Part shown: positions 25,301-36,615 of the stretch, piece after piece
How positions within the stretch are numbered: position 1 is the stretch's first letter
Layout: each line of letters opens with the position of its first letter
Source of the DNA: Chlorokybus atmophyticus
Taxonomy: Eukaryota > Streptophyta > Chlorokybophyceae > Chlorokybales > Chlorokybaceae
Direction of reading: 5' to 3'
DNA length: 64,000 nt
NCBI GenBank assembly: GCA_009103225.1
Contig: RHPI01003124.1
Coordinates: forward strand, 62,001-126,000
Program-made: the position numbers and the translations under genes
The notes under the pieces: model-generated
The model's database searches: none
Told to the model about the DNA's origin: nothing
Seen by the model: only the letters and a program-made list of their open reading frames with translations

Positions 25301-26546
25301 GGCTGGTTTGGGACACCCTCCACGGCCACTCCGCGCACATCGGACCTGTACAACAGATAAGTTGGGTTGTACGCACGGCAACTGCGGTTGAGTACGCAGT
25401 GGTTGCAAAGAACTGGATGGTAAACACACACTTGCATACGCACACATGTGTGCATGCACGTGTGTTTTCTTGGTTCATCACTGATGTTGAAATTGTACCC
25501 TCAAGTGTAATGCAACCAACCTATGCATGTCTAGCAAGCGGGCAACTGCTTGCATGAGCAGTGAATACTGAAGTGAGGTATTGACGATATCAAGTTGTTT
25601 GTGCTCTTGTCGCCACTCACCCATTTTGCAAGTGTTTGTAAGCTTCTGCAACATCCTTTGGCACGTCAACTTCTTTGACAGCGGATCCTGCTGCTGCCTG
25701 CGCCCGCGGCGCTGATGCTCGCAACCCACCTGCGCACATTCGGTGGGGTTAAGACATGCATGCTTCTGCTTTCTGTGCTGCGTTGTCGTGTGCATGAATG
25801 TAATGATGTTGCACAAAGCTGTTGAGCACCAACTGGTGCATGCGCAATGCACGCCATGAAGCAGAGCAGTCCACTGAATCATGGCATTGGCTCTGTGATT
25901 GGATGCACTGCATAACAGGCATCGGAGGGATAGCTGAGCTAGGGTGAGCTGGGCTGGGCTGGGCTGAGCTGAGCTGAGCTGAGCTGAGCTGCCTGCGTAC
26001 GACAGTCACAGAGCATGCAGCAGCTTGACAGTCCTGTGTACTTTAGCTTTGTAAGCATGTAATAACCCATGTAATAACCCAACCATGCTTGATGTGCAAG
26101 CCTGCTAGCTGCGTGCAACAGCATTCCCAGAGCAAGCTCGCCTTGACCATTATGTAGTACAGTGCAGCGCGCGGCCCCATGCTTAATGTGTGAAATGGCG
26201 TGTTGTTCAAACTCTTTCGTTTCAGATCGTTGCCATAGTGTGTCGGTGAGATTGTGGTAATGTGTCAGATGGTGAGTGTACGCTTTGCACGTCCGTGCAT
26301 GGATGATGATGATGCCCATTGCGTGGTTGTGCACCACGCATGCTCACCCGTGCTGCTTCTCAGCTGTGGCCTGGTGCTTGCTCGCAGCGGTACAAGCCTG
26401 GCGGCGTTAGAGCTGGTCAAGCCAGATCGGCGTTGCCCGTCGGTATGTGGCTGCGCAGCGCCTGCGGCGGCGGCAGCAGCAGAGGGTAGGCGCCAAGCGG
26501 CGGAGGAACCGGCCTGAAGCACCAACGCGCTCGCAGCCATCACCAT
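22357..26546 (-). CDS. Plastid phosphoglucomutase/phosphomannomutase-like protein, 13 exons, 622 aa
   Basis: Exons (minus): 26546-26348, 25729-25621, 25345-25147, 25044-24957, 24657-24566, 24471-24331, 24126-23959, 23875-23816, 23579-23440, 23347-23224, 23065-22903, 22817-22689, 22613-22357; GT-AG and frame closed. It belongs to the alpha-D-phosphohexomutase superfamily, which moves phosphate between C1 and C6 of a hexose. Exon 1 is an Ala/Ser/Arg-rich likely chloroplast transit peptide. VGNDPRISG opens domain 1. The phosphoserine loop TASHLPYNRNG puts the catalytic Ser at about 214. The metal loop DTDVDRSG is at 368-375 and the sugar-binding loop ETSGHGAMREN at 456-466. The order and linkers match the plant gene typified by Arabidopsis At1g70820, a divergent relative of classical PGM, so the true substrate is uncertain. 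Intron 1 holds a GAGCT pentanucleotide repeat and intron 4 a CA/CG repeat. Confidence 0.93.
25928..25992. repeat. GAGCT/GGGCT pentanucleotide repeat
   Basis: Roughly ten tandem copies of a GAGCT/GGGCT unit lie in intron 1 of the phosphohexomutase-like gene. The translated Ser-Ala-Gln repeat on the minus strand is a by-product and not a gene. Confidence 0.85.
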
Positions 26547-26941
26547 CGCCTCTCAGTGAGCCACTCCGCCCTGCTCCCTCTCGTCCCCCCCCTCCCCCTC
26601 CACAGTCACCGCCCCCGCCGCCCCTGCCTAACAAGCAAGCACACGGCCACCGCGCCTGCATGCAGCTAACGCAGCTGCCCGTGTACCGGTTCATGACCGT
26701 GAGAACCGGCCGCCGTTTGACCGACCCATTCACAACTGCGGCCACCACCACAGCACAAGTTCGCCCCCAAACCGGTTCGCGTTAGGTTAGGCCTATTGCT
26801 TGGCCGTTTGCACTGTGGCATGCATGCAAGAGTCCGCATGGCTGCGGGTGTAGCCGTGGGTAGGCGTGGACAACGACGGTGTGGGCGTTGGTGGGGTCAA
26901 AGACGTCGTAGGAGGTACCCAGGTCTGGTTCAGCAGCTGCG
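26547..26941. promoter_or_regulatory. Short divergent promoter region
   Basis: About 395 bases lie between the divergent start codons of the phosphohexomutase-like gene (minus) and the VOC-fold gene (plus). The region is C-rich next to 26546 and has GCGTTAGGTTAGG near 26780. No TATA box is evident. Both promoters probably share this space. Confidence 0.45.
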
Positions 26942-27349
26942 ATGGTGACGGCGGTTTGGCCTGTGCTGCGGTACGCCGACGCCCCTGCGGCTATCCGCTT
27001 CCTGGTGGAGGCGTTCGGCTTCCAGAAGGCGGCTGTGTTCGCCAGCAGCGCCAAGGAGGAGGGCGGCAGCGGTGAGGACTTCATCGACCACGCCCAGCTC
27101 AACTGGCCCAAGGGCGGCGGGATTATGCTGGGCAGCGGGCGCCCCGGGGGCGTCCTGGCTAATTATCCCACCGGCGTCGGTGCCGTCTACCTAGTCACGG
27201 ACCAGCCGGATGAGCTCTACGCACGCGCCACCGCCGCCGGCGCACTAGTCGTTACAGCACCCAAAGACCAGCACTTTGGGTCACGGGACTTCACCGTCAA
27301 GGACCCTGAGGGAGTCATCTGGACCTTTGGCACCTATGCAGGCGAATGA
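26942..27349 (+). CDS. Intronless VOC-superfamily (glyoxalase/PhnB-like) protein, 135 aa
   Basis: A single uninterrupted frame runs from ATG at 26942 to TGA. The protein begins VTAVWPVLRYADAPAAIRFL and continues into EAFGFQKA, the usual first beta-alpha-beta unit of the VOC fold. The second half has GVGAVYLVTDQPDELYARA and ends FGSRDFTVKDPEGVIWTFGTY, the hallmark of PhnB/glyoxalase-like bacterial proteins. The length is typical of a single-chain two-module VOC protein. A Glu in the DPEG segment resembles the usual metal ligand, but the second ligand set is not obvious, so the reaction is unknown. All the well-resolved multi-exon neighbours have introns and this gene has none; its codons are GC-rich. 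Transfer from bacteria or a retroposed copy are both possible. Confidence 0.85.
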   Translation: MVTAVWPVLRYADAPAAIRFLVEAFGFQKAAVFASSAKEEGGSGEDFIDHAQLNWPKGGGIMLGSGRPGGVLANYPTGVGAVYLVTDQPDELYARATAAGALVVTAPKDQHFGSRDFTVKDPEGVIWTFGTYAGE

Positions 27350-28409
27350 CATCCTTCAAGAGGTAAGCAATACATTGCATGCATGCACTATCTTTCAGAC
27401 GTACATCAGACGTACATTAAGCTCGTCGTTGCTATGCATGCAGACTGGCTTGTAGTCTCGTGACAGCATGAGGGGGCTTTGCTTTCTTATATCTGCCACT
27501 CGTGCACGCACCTAATCATCATCAGCGTTTCTGTCAGCTCAAATATGGTGTTTTGTCACTTCGCGCATAACACTTTTTGCGTGCGTGTGTTCAGATATCA
27601 ATTTCGTTGAGAGTGTCATCCATACGTGGTGCCGTGGTGCACCTGACTTCGCCCTTTATGTACAGCTCGTCTTCCTTCGACATTGTCTCAGTATACAAAT
27701 ATACACGCGCACTTTGTATCCATTCCATAGCATGGAACAGGGTTAGACTTTATGCTGTCGGCCTGCCAACAGTCGTTGGCCAGAGCAGTAGTAATACTTT
27801 TATGAATGTGCTTTTTCTTGCACAAGATACTGTGCAGATAGTCACAACTGGATTTGCCGCTTGGCAGACATGTTAGCATAGCATATGAAGCTTAAATCCA
27901 AGTTGTGCTAAACTCACACAACGCCAGCAGCCAGGCACAAGCAAGCAGAGCAGAGCAAACATGTTGATCCAGCGTTGTGTTGCTATTAACAAAGTCAGTC
28001 TGCACACTTTTGCTATAATGCCATCCATGTTCCTCATGCACACCCGACCACAGTCTATGTGTTTGCTGCGAGCTATACTGCGCACCACAACTATTCTAGG
28101 TCACTGTTTGGATCACTCGCCACAAGTCACGGTGACTGCAACAATGTGGGCTGGCGAATTGCTGCCTTCAGGCACGAGGTTCAAGGTTTTGTTTGGATGC
28201 AACAAAATAAGTGCCAACATTAGCATGCGCGCGCTCAGTGGTGTGCGCAGCTTGCATCTCTCCGGACCGTAAGCTGCAACACTAAGTTGTTTAGGAATCA
28301 GCATTCTACCTGTCTAACCCGCCTCGGAGTCAACATTGAACGTACGCAACAAACACACCGTTACTCCACAACTGCACCAAACCAAGGAAATGCTCCCAAA
28401 AGCTCCTGG
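27350..28409. other. Convergent spacer between the VOC gene and HisRS
   Basis: The 3' ends of both genes face each other here. No exon, tRNA-like fold or repeat of note was recognised. Open frames are short and unsupported. Confidence 0.5.
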
Positions 28410-31400
28410 CTAGCACAACTCACTGACAGCCATCTCGGTTTCCTCGCGTGTTGCCAACACCTTCACCTTGACCACACCCTTCTCCCACTCGTCTTTGCCT
28501 ACCATAATTAACCTTGATGCGCCACACCTGTCTGCATACTTGAACACCCTGTGATAAACGACGCACTCGCGTCGGTCAGCTGTTTGTCTTCCATTTGAGC
28601 GAGATTCAACATCATCAGCATGCGTTAGTTATACCATTTCAGGCGTTTGTCTTCCAGGACAAAATCCACAGTGCGGCCTGCAGCTCTCAACCTCGAGGCA
28701 ATGCCGGCCGCCTCCTTGCGCAGAGTGGAATCCAACGTGACAAGCAAGTCGTCCACGGCGGGAGGCAGCATGGGGAGCAGACCCTTGTCCTTGAGCAACT
28801 GCGCACACACAAAAAACTGGGTAAGACACTGTCACCAACAGACAGATGCAATGCTCAAAATGGCCAGAGGCGCTAGTATGACTACATTACCTCTACAATC
28901 ACGGCGTCTCCAAAGCCAAAGCCGCACGCTGGCGTGTCTCCGCCGCCATATGTGGCGAGCAATTTGTCGTATCGGCCTCCGCCGCATATCGCACGCAGCT
29001 CTGCTTTGCGGTCGAATGCCTGAGCAGCAACCCTTGTGTCACAACCAAAACAACAACTGACACACAGCTGATAAGAGAGTATGACACTGCACACGCACCT
29101 CAAACACAGTGCCGGTGTAGTAAGCCAACCCGCGCACAACAGATGCGTCAAACTGAAGCCAGTCCCTGAAGCCATAGCCTTCAGCGAGGGCAAACAGCTG
29201 CTTCAACTCAGCCACAGCAAGACTTTCTGCCCCCAAAAGCCCTGCGGTGCAAACACCGTTCAGCTGCTTCTACCGTCCACCATGACATGCGCCCAAGGGT
29301 CTGTTGCAAGCAACACCCACCCACCTTCAAGGTCTTCTAGTGTCCGCAATGACATGGCGTTCAGAATGCCATCAATCGCATCCGCCGGCACTGCGAGCTG
29401 TGCGAGCTCGGCCTGCACTTGCTCGCGAGGGAGTTTCTCAATCTGCAAAGCAACACTGCTGCATTGACTCACAGCAACAGGCAGCAGCTTGCTAATGCAT
29501 AATGTGCTGCAAAAGCATGCACTGTCGTACCTTGTCTACAATGACGCAGACCGCAGCAAAAGACTCCGGAGGTATGTTGAAGTTGTCAAGCACGGCTTGA
29601 AGGACCTGAGGAAAGGAGCACATGCTGAGAGTAAAGTGGCAGCGAATAACAGGGTGTTACACAAGCTACCTACCCACCTTTCTGTTGGAAACACGGATGC
29701 CAATGTCTTGTGAACTCAATCCCACTCTTGTGAAAAATGTAGTGATGGCTGCTAGCAGCTCCGCCTCAGCCTGCTCTGCAAGTAATAGGTAGTGTTGCTA
29801 CAGCATGTGCGTATGACTGCGCTCAGTGCATGTGCATGCTAGTTGAACTTTGTTACCACTGGGTGTGTATGTCAACGTGTGTGTATGCGAGCATGGGCGT
29901 GTGTGCATGTGCATGCGCGTGCGTGGTGTGTGTGCTTGCATGGGTGCGTGGGTGGGTGCATGCACGCGTGTGTACAAACGCGCACAGCATGGGGGTGTGT
30001 GCATGCAACCATCAGTGTCCATTGGACTTGCATCCCACGATTGGCGGCCTTTATGCGTGTACAGATGGTAGCAAGCACTGTGCATGTACCTCAACACCCG
30101 GCACCCCAATAACATCCATGTTCCACTGGTAGTGCTCCCGTCTTCGCCCGCGAGTCATGCGCTCATACCGCCAGCATTGCCCGATGGCAAACCATTTGAC
30201 CGGCGGTGGCAAACCCTGACTGTACACACGATTGTTGAGAAAAGCACTGCGGTGATGAGAACAGGAGACTGCAAAGAGCCAAAGTGTTACCCTTTCTGCA
30301 ACACTATGCGCGCAAGTGAAGGAGTCAGCTCCGGCCGCAAAGCCATGCGACGACCGCCCTTATCTTCAAAGTTGTAAAGCTGCCATGCGCACAACACGAA
30401 CGAGTTGTTGGATGCCAGTCGTCGTTGGGCTGTGAGAAGTTTAAAAGCATGAGTACACTTACCTGTGTGACAATCTCCTCACCGGCCTTACGCGTGAAGA
30501 GCTCCTCTGATTCCAATACAGGAGAGTCATATTCCTCAAAACCGAACAGACGGGAAACCTGTATGCAAAGTGGTGTTTGAGGACATGCGTGTGCGAATGC
30601 GGGGTTGCATGTTGCCAAATGCACAGTTACGTGTGCATGCACGTGAATATGTACCCTTGAATCACCTCACGGAAATGGCCAAACAGCCACATGCGCAGAC
30701 GCATGTCCTCGGGTGGGAAGTCCCGCGTGCCTCTCGGTGGGTTCACATCGAATGGCGCGGCTTTGGGTTGCGACGGTGGTCCCGCCTCACTCGGCTTGCG
30801 ATCTGCCTGTGTCATTGGATTTAACAACATCAATATCTGGCAATGTACTCTACTATGAATTAAAGCTCAGTCCTTGAGTCGCGCAGGTCACAATGCAGAT
30901 GTTTACTGCTGCGGTTTAGCGCAGGCATGCACAGCCTAGCCAAACTGCGTGCATGACATTTTCAGCGAATGTGCACAGCAATGCACCAAGGCCTTGGTCT
31001 TTAAATAGTATAAAATAATATGACTAGTACAGCATAATATGATTTGTATTATGCTGTTACGAAGGTGGCATTGCAGCTGCAATACCTACATGCATGACAG
31101 CGGCAATGCTACAGGCATTGCATGTTCGCAGGTCATTAAATGCCAACAACATTGTAGTACTATCGCTTCGCCGCATGCTGAGTAGTCAGTGCACCAACAA
31201 AGCACCAGAATACCGCATTTGCAATACCAAGCAGAATTGCATACTCATGCAGCTGCGTCATCACATGGCATGAATGCAACGGTGATGGTGAGAGGACTCA
31301 TCAATCAAACCCGCAATGGAAGCTTCGTACAATGGTAAACAGGAATGGTTTGCAGTGGTAACAATCAACGGCACTGTTAGCTACCAACCTGCACTCCAGC

Positions 31401-31580
31401 ACTTGCGCTAGCTGCGGCTTTCAAGCGCCTGGACGTCGTCGAGCTCCGCAGCGACAAAGAAGGTAGCGCATTGAGCCTGAAACTCCCGTGCAGCAACAGG
31501 TGCGTCGCCGTAGAGGAGGAGGAGGCAGACAACGCCCGCCACGTGGCCGGAGACGCCGCCACCACCGCCGCCGCCGCCAT
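28410..31580 (-). CDS. HRS1: Organellar-type histidyl-tRNA synthetase, 12 exons, 503 aa
   Basis: Exons (minus): 31580-31389, 30806-30666, 30558-30463, 30379-30291, 30219-30090, 29773-29678, 29605-29531, 29442-29325, 29241-29099, 29019-28891, 28798-28635, 28548-28410 (stop TAG). The frame closes with GT-AG sites throughout. The class II enzyme attaches histidine to tRNA-His. Residues 1-64 (exon 1) are Ala/Ser/Arg-rich, as in a chloroplast or mitochondrial presequence. Core features: [13 protein letters not shown] (about 81-93), motif 2 [20 protein letters not shown] (about 182-201), the HisRS-specific [12 protein letters not shown] (about 349-360) and [14 protein letters not shown] (about 373-386), and a C-terminal anticodon-binding domain (about 404-503). 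It matches the bacterial-like plant organellar enzyme (Arabidopsis At3g46100). Intron 5 is TG-rich. It is divergent from the gene at 31965. Confidence 0.95.
29822..30075. repeat. TG/GC-rich alternating repeat in HisRS intron 5
   Basis: The intron between 29774 and 30089 is dominated by interrupted TGTG and GTGCATG runs of alternating purine and pyrimidine. Open frames on both strands there are repeat artefacts. Confidence 0.8.
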
Positions 31581-31964
31581 GCGCGCTCACTTGCTCAACA
31601 CGTGGCAGCAGATGAAGCCCTAATGCTTGTGCGAGCTTGTGTGGAGCGCTTGTGCGCAGTGCTTGTGCGGCTTGTGTGCAAGGGCGTCACGTGACGTCGC
31701 CCGGGCCACGAAGCCAGGCCGCTGCGGACCAGACCAGGCCACAGACCAGACCAGACTAGGCCAGGCCAGAAAAGGAGGCCGAAACGCTAAGACGAACTGC
31801 CCACAAGTCGCAGACTAGTGCAACCTGCTCTGGCTTGGAGGCTGGTCAGGTCTGACTTGGTCTGATCTGCCGACTTGATCTAGTCTGGCCTGGTCTGTGT
31901 TGGATGGTATGGCTTAGTGATCAAGGAACGTATTATTCATATATACATAGGCTACTAGTCAGTG
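31581..31964. promoter_or_regulatory. Divergent spacer between HisRS and the Ser/Pro-rich gene
   Basis: It holds a perfect G-box CACGTG at 31599-31604, 19 bases upstream of the HisRS start codon, and a CCCTAA motif (31617-31622). Next come repeated CCAGACC/GGCCAGG words at about 31730-31770, answered by TGGTCTG/GGCCTGG words at about 31840-31900, that is, loosely inverted repeats. Binding by any factor is inference. Confidence 0.45.
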
Positions 31965-33736
31965 ATGGAGGATGAGAGTGGCTTTGAAGATCAGGAATAC
32001 CAGCAAGAGGATATCGTTGGGAACGCGAGTCAAAGGGTTGAGGTAGAGGTTGAGGAGCGTGGGAGTGTAGGAAGAGAAGAGGAGAAGCCAAGTCCAAGCG
32101 GGAGATCAGTCTACCTGCAGGAGTATGAGGCGCAGAAGTCTAACCCTCGACACACTCCCAGATCTGCTAGAACGTAAGTCACCGAATGCGACTGAACGTG
32201 TGCATACGCTGTACTCAGGACATACACGTGTCCAGACTCCTTTCTAAGGTTGGATCGGGCTTCTACTTTTCCTACGTCGTGATGGTTGCTCGAGTATGTT
32301 GACTACACGAATGCAAGTTCATGACAGCAGAGACATTGTCTTGTGTATCAACTGAACATAAGACATGGCGAGTGTCTGGAGTACTCGTATATACATTGCA
32401 GAAGTACACGGGTACTGTATAGAGGGACTGTCTGACTGTGGGTCTCACATGAGCAAACACTAGTGTTAAAAACGCGTAGTGATTGTAACTCTACCTGGCC
32501 TGTAGACATGCTATCTCACCAAGTCAACAACTGGCACTCTCATGCGGAGCAAATTTGGTTGACAACCTTGCTGCCTTCACTGTAGCACCACACACACAGT
32601 GAGTCTACACGTCTCTGTTGGTGTGGAATCGCAGGGTGGTCCATGTCTTCCAATCAAGCGTTATCAGTTCACCACTTTGTGGACTGCGGTTTCGGTTGCA
32701 ATGGGAGCTTGATTGAATGTGCCAACATTTCGTGTGTTGTTGCAGGCGTTTCAGCGAGTCTGACGCATACAGGTCGGGAGATGGTGTTCATGGGACGAGG
32801 GGTGGAGGAGGGTGGGATGATGTTGGTGGAGGAGGCCAGGAATTGCTGTTTCTCGAGGACGATAGCACGCCTTTGGGAGGGTGGGGAGAAGATGAGAGGC
32901 TCACAGCTGCAGCCGCTGCTGCGCTCAACAGCCACAAACCAACAATGAGGAGAGCAATGTCGAGGCAGGAATTAGCTTCCAATGGTGACACAACCATCTC
33001 TCTGAAGCAGCGGCCGGCTTCTGCTGCAGCTGAGGTGGTGGCGAGGTTGAGCCGGCGGGTGTCATGTCCAGCAAATGTTCCTTGTCCCACCACCAGCAAC
33101 ATGAGCAGTCTCGCTGGTAACGCGAGGACTCTGACACTCACAGGTCCACATACGCCGCCCTCGCCAAAGACGTCTCCCCACGTACAGCTTTTCTCCCCGA
33201 ACCCAACATCTACGCCACCCGTTGGCATGCCGTTGGTGTTGGCTCGTGGCATCGGGCGGCCGAAAGTAGCAGACAGCACCTCGTCCTGCTTGCCACCAAT
33301 GCCGCCCACTTCGCCAAGGACAAGGCCAATAAGCAGCAGCAGCCCGCCAGCCTCTCCGAGGCGTCTTTACGAGGCACTCCTAACAACAACAAAGTCACCG
33401 CACCCAACGTACACGCACAACAACATCGACCCAACCAGTTTTATAGGCGTACCTGTCGGCCGCATCCGCCCGCTGAGGAAGAGGGGCGCAGGGCCACACA
33501 TGGTTCCTAAGGCAAGCCCGCCGGTGCTTGGAGTTGTTGGTGTGGGCGTGGGCGTGCCAAGCCCGGCCAGCTCATACGGGAGCTCTAGCCTCGGGCTCGG
33601 GGAGGAGTCAGAAGGGAGCTTGGACACGTACACGCCTCCGTGGCAACGGTGGCAGATGCAGCCGCAGGCATTGGCGCTCAAGGATGATGACAACGAGTTG
33701 GGCATAGCCAGTTGGGGGAGACTAAGGCAGGCATGA
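31965..33736 (+). CDS. Unknown Ser/Pro-rich, probably disordered protein, 2 exons, about 399 aa
   Basis: Exon 1 is 31965-32173 (donor gtaagt) and exon 2 is 32746-33736 (acceptor ttgcag); the frame closes. Further small exons within the 572-base intron cannot be excluded. The N-terminus is acidic (MEDESGFEDQEYQQED, EVEVEERG). Exon 2 has Gly-rich and Ala-rich runs and many Ser-Pro and Thr-Pro sites (PPSPKTSP, SPPASPRRLYEAL), which would suit proline-directed kinases. The end PPWQRWQMQPQALALKDDDNELGIASWGRLRQA looks more ordered and may be a conserved C-terminal motif. No known domain, signal peptide or membrane span is visible. The gene ends 201 bases from the convergent histidine phosphatase gene. 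Function unknown. Confidence 0.6.
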
Positions 33737-33937
33737 TGCACTGTTGTGCCACTTGAGTTGTGTGTTATACATAGAGTTACATAGGTATGTCATGGGACAC
33801 AAGTCAATCACACGCACAGTACTGTACCAAAATAGAGCCACATAATCTGGTCAACTGCAAGATCCGAATGGCTGTTGGTGCTTATTCTGTTACAGACAAC
33901 ATACAGTAGTAGTGTACAAGCAATGTGCCACCAGCTG

Positions 33938-36615
33938 CTACAACTCCATGCCTACATCAGCATTTGGGGGAGGTACGATGACGGCAGGCAATGCCGAACT
34001 GGCCTCCATAGCGTGGCCGTGCGGCTCATCAAGCTCCGAGGGCGACCCTGCAGGCGCACCCGTGGACATACCACTGCCTGCTCCTCGCATCCTGTCAAGC
34101 GGGGGCCCTGCAGTGATGAAAATAGTGTAAGCATGCAGCATGGTGTGCTACCAACCAATGTGTGTCTGCATGTGCATGTGTGTGCGCATGATATTAGCAG
34201 TGCAGCAATGCGTGCCTTGTTGCATCCGGGCCTTCTTGTTGGCTCGGTAGCGTTGTGCGCGCTTGGCCGCCGAAGCACGCTTCTCTTCCAGCGAGACCCG
34301 CTTCCTCCTTTCCTGCCTGGCAGCATGGCGGGCAGAGATCTGGGCATTACGTATGGAATGCGTCGACATGCCCCCATGATTCAATCGTTGTTGTTGTGGT
34401 TGTTGCTGATGCTGATGAGACAACGGCTCCACCCCGCTAGGGCCGGCGCCACCCAACGGGTGCACGCCGCCTTCGGGGTGTTGATGATGATGAGGACTGT
34501 GCAGATGCTGACTAGCAGCAGCCGCCGCAGCAGCAGCGGCAGCAGCAACCGCAGATGTTGTTATGCCCGGCAAGGCGGCCTCCACCAGCTTTGAACAGCT
34601 GGCGGTCAGTGCTCTTATGTGGTCCAACACGACATAAATGTGCTGAGGAGTAACCTGACTATTCGTGTTGGACATTGACACGGGCCCCGGCCCAGCACTG
34701 GCCCCAACAAGCATGGAAGCTGTGTCAGTACCAGCACTGGCTGGCAAGCCCAGCTTCTGCTTGGCTGCATTCGTCAAACCCCCCGGGTGGCTTGCTGATA
34801 TCAACGCCGCCAGCGCCGATGTGATGCTGGCATTGCCGCCGTTCTCCACCCTGCTCGAATCGACCATGGCCAGCTTCGAAGAATCAGGAAGATCCATGCG
34901 ATCCACGCCAGTTGAGGATGGCATGTCCACCGGTGACTTGGCCTGTGACAATCAACAATGTCACATTCTGGAGTGTTGCATTTGTAGAACTTGGCGACTA
35001 ATATGCAACTAATGTCAATTCCCTTGTTACTTGAGTAACAACGACAGAAGTGACAAAGCAAGCAGCTGATCGTAGCATCACGCATGTATCAAAGTCGATG
35101 GCAATATGGCAAGTTACCTCAGCACCACTTGGTAGGCGTGGGACCACTGTGCTCTCCCTGACAGCTTCTCTGGTGATTGCCTCCCTGCACACGCATTTTG
35201 ATTGTTGTCACTTGAGTGTGAGTTGAGATACGCAACACGAAACGGTTGACAACGCACCTTCTATTTACAAGCACGACGGAGCGCATCTCGCAGTTATCAA
35301 AGCTGCAAAAGGCCACTGTCAGTGGCACAGCAAGTAACAAGCGTTTGATGTCTGCGCAACAGCCAACTGCTGGCTTACTGTCGCTGCAACCCTCCAGTGG
35401 CATCATCGCCTACTGTCGCCATCAACGTGGACAGGAAACCGCTATGCGTGACCACAGCAATTCGAGTCTCTGGCCTTGACTGCAACCTGCATTTTGTTGT
35501 CAGCGCAATATGGCCTGGAGCGTGCAATGCCAGCAGATGCTGGCTAGGATAGTTAGTTTTGCAAGCATACCAGTTGATAAACTCCCGTGCCCGCAAAGCA
35601 AGCGCTTCGGGCGGCTCACGCTCCTCAGTCCACCAAGTATCTTCGTCAGTTTGGACCTGACAGCACGCAGCAACAGTTTGGCTAATTGTACACGATGCTC
35701 ATGTTCCAGCATGCAGGCATGAGTGTGCATACCTCAGAAAAGTCAACACCAGGAAAACAGGTCCTGTAAAAGCTGATGGGCTGCCGTTTGTCACATGGAT
35801 GCAAGCCCTGCAGGGAGTGTCGATGGTCAAGAAGCTAGTTGCACATGCACAAGATGTTGTTGGTGACAAAACAACAATGCTGCAGCTTACCAGGTGCTCC
35901 CGGCATAATTCTGCCGCCATGATGTGAAAATTGCCATTCGCATACAGTGCAGGAGACACCGTGCCATCTGGCCGAGCCATTGGAGTCATCAGAAGGTGGC
36001 CTGTGCCATCCGCTTGCCGCTGGCCGAACACACAAGCGGCTGTCTGCAATGTCCTGTGCAAACACGTGTCCCCCATCAGTATAGTTGCTGACCACTGACT
36101 TCAACACCTCAATTGAACAGCAGTGTGTACCTCAGCATGGGTGACACCACCACTAACTGTACGTTGAGAGGCTCCGCCAGAGAAGCCATCTCCTGGCGCA
36201 ATGCGTCTGCCTGCAAGTGTAACGCACCGAACTGAACTATGGCATGCAAAAGTGTCTCCTTGAGGTGTTGTGTTCACAGGTACAAATGCAGTTTCACGTT
36301 GACCTGTGCAGCACTGCAGCTCACCTGCTGCCAGCCAAAGGGCGTGAGTTTGGCGTCCTCGAACTCCCATGACAGAAAAGCTGCGCTGTTGCTGGCCCCG
36401 GCAATATTGTGCTCAGCCTGACCATGCCGGATCTGCGTGCATTGTCAACAAAACCGCAAGCGTTAATGCCAGGATACAATATGCGCAGCAGCAATCTGCA
36501 TGCAAAGCAGCATGTTGGGAAAGCTAGCGCACAAGCCAAGCCTGCTACTGACCAGATGGACAGTCTTGCAGGCGTGTAGAGAGTACAACGCAGGCCCATA
36601 CTTGTCTTCTGCCAT
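33938..36615 (-). CDS. Histidine phosphatase (plant PGM-like) fused to a low-complexity basic tail, 11 exons, 563 aa
   Basis: Exons (minus): 36615-36553, 36432-36325, 36210-36131, 36053-35891, 35807-35733, 35656-35571, 35486-35379, 35302-35258, 35184-35118, 34942-34216, 34107-33938 (TAG); frame closed. The catalytic domain covers about residues 1-245. It has the phospho-accepting His24 in LIRHGQAEHN, VVVSPMLRTLQTA, HLGLHPCDKRQPISFYR, EDTWWTEE and the second catalytic His206 in VVTHSGF. This follows the plant phosphoglycerate-mutase-like proteins (for example Arabidopsis At2g17280) closely; their substrate is unsettled. Residues about 266-563 are extra: Ala-, His- and Gln-rich runs, then a strongly basic helix RHAARQERRKRVSLEEKRAS..RANKKARM, which resembles a bZIP basic region but lacks its invariant Asn. 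The last intron appears to use a GC donor (34215); a GT donor giving a 47-base intron is in the same frame. Confidence 0.87.
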
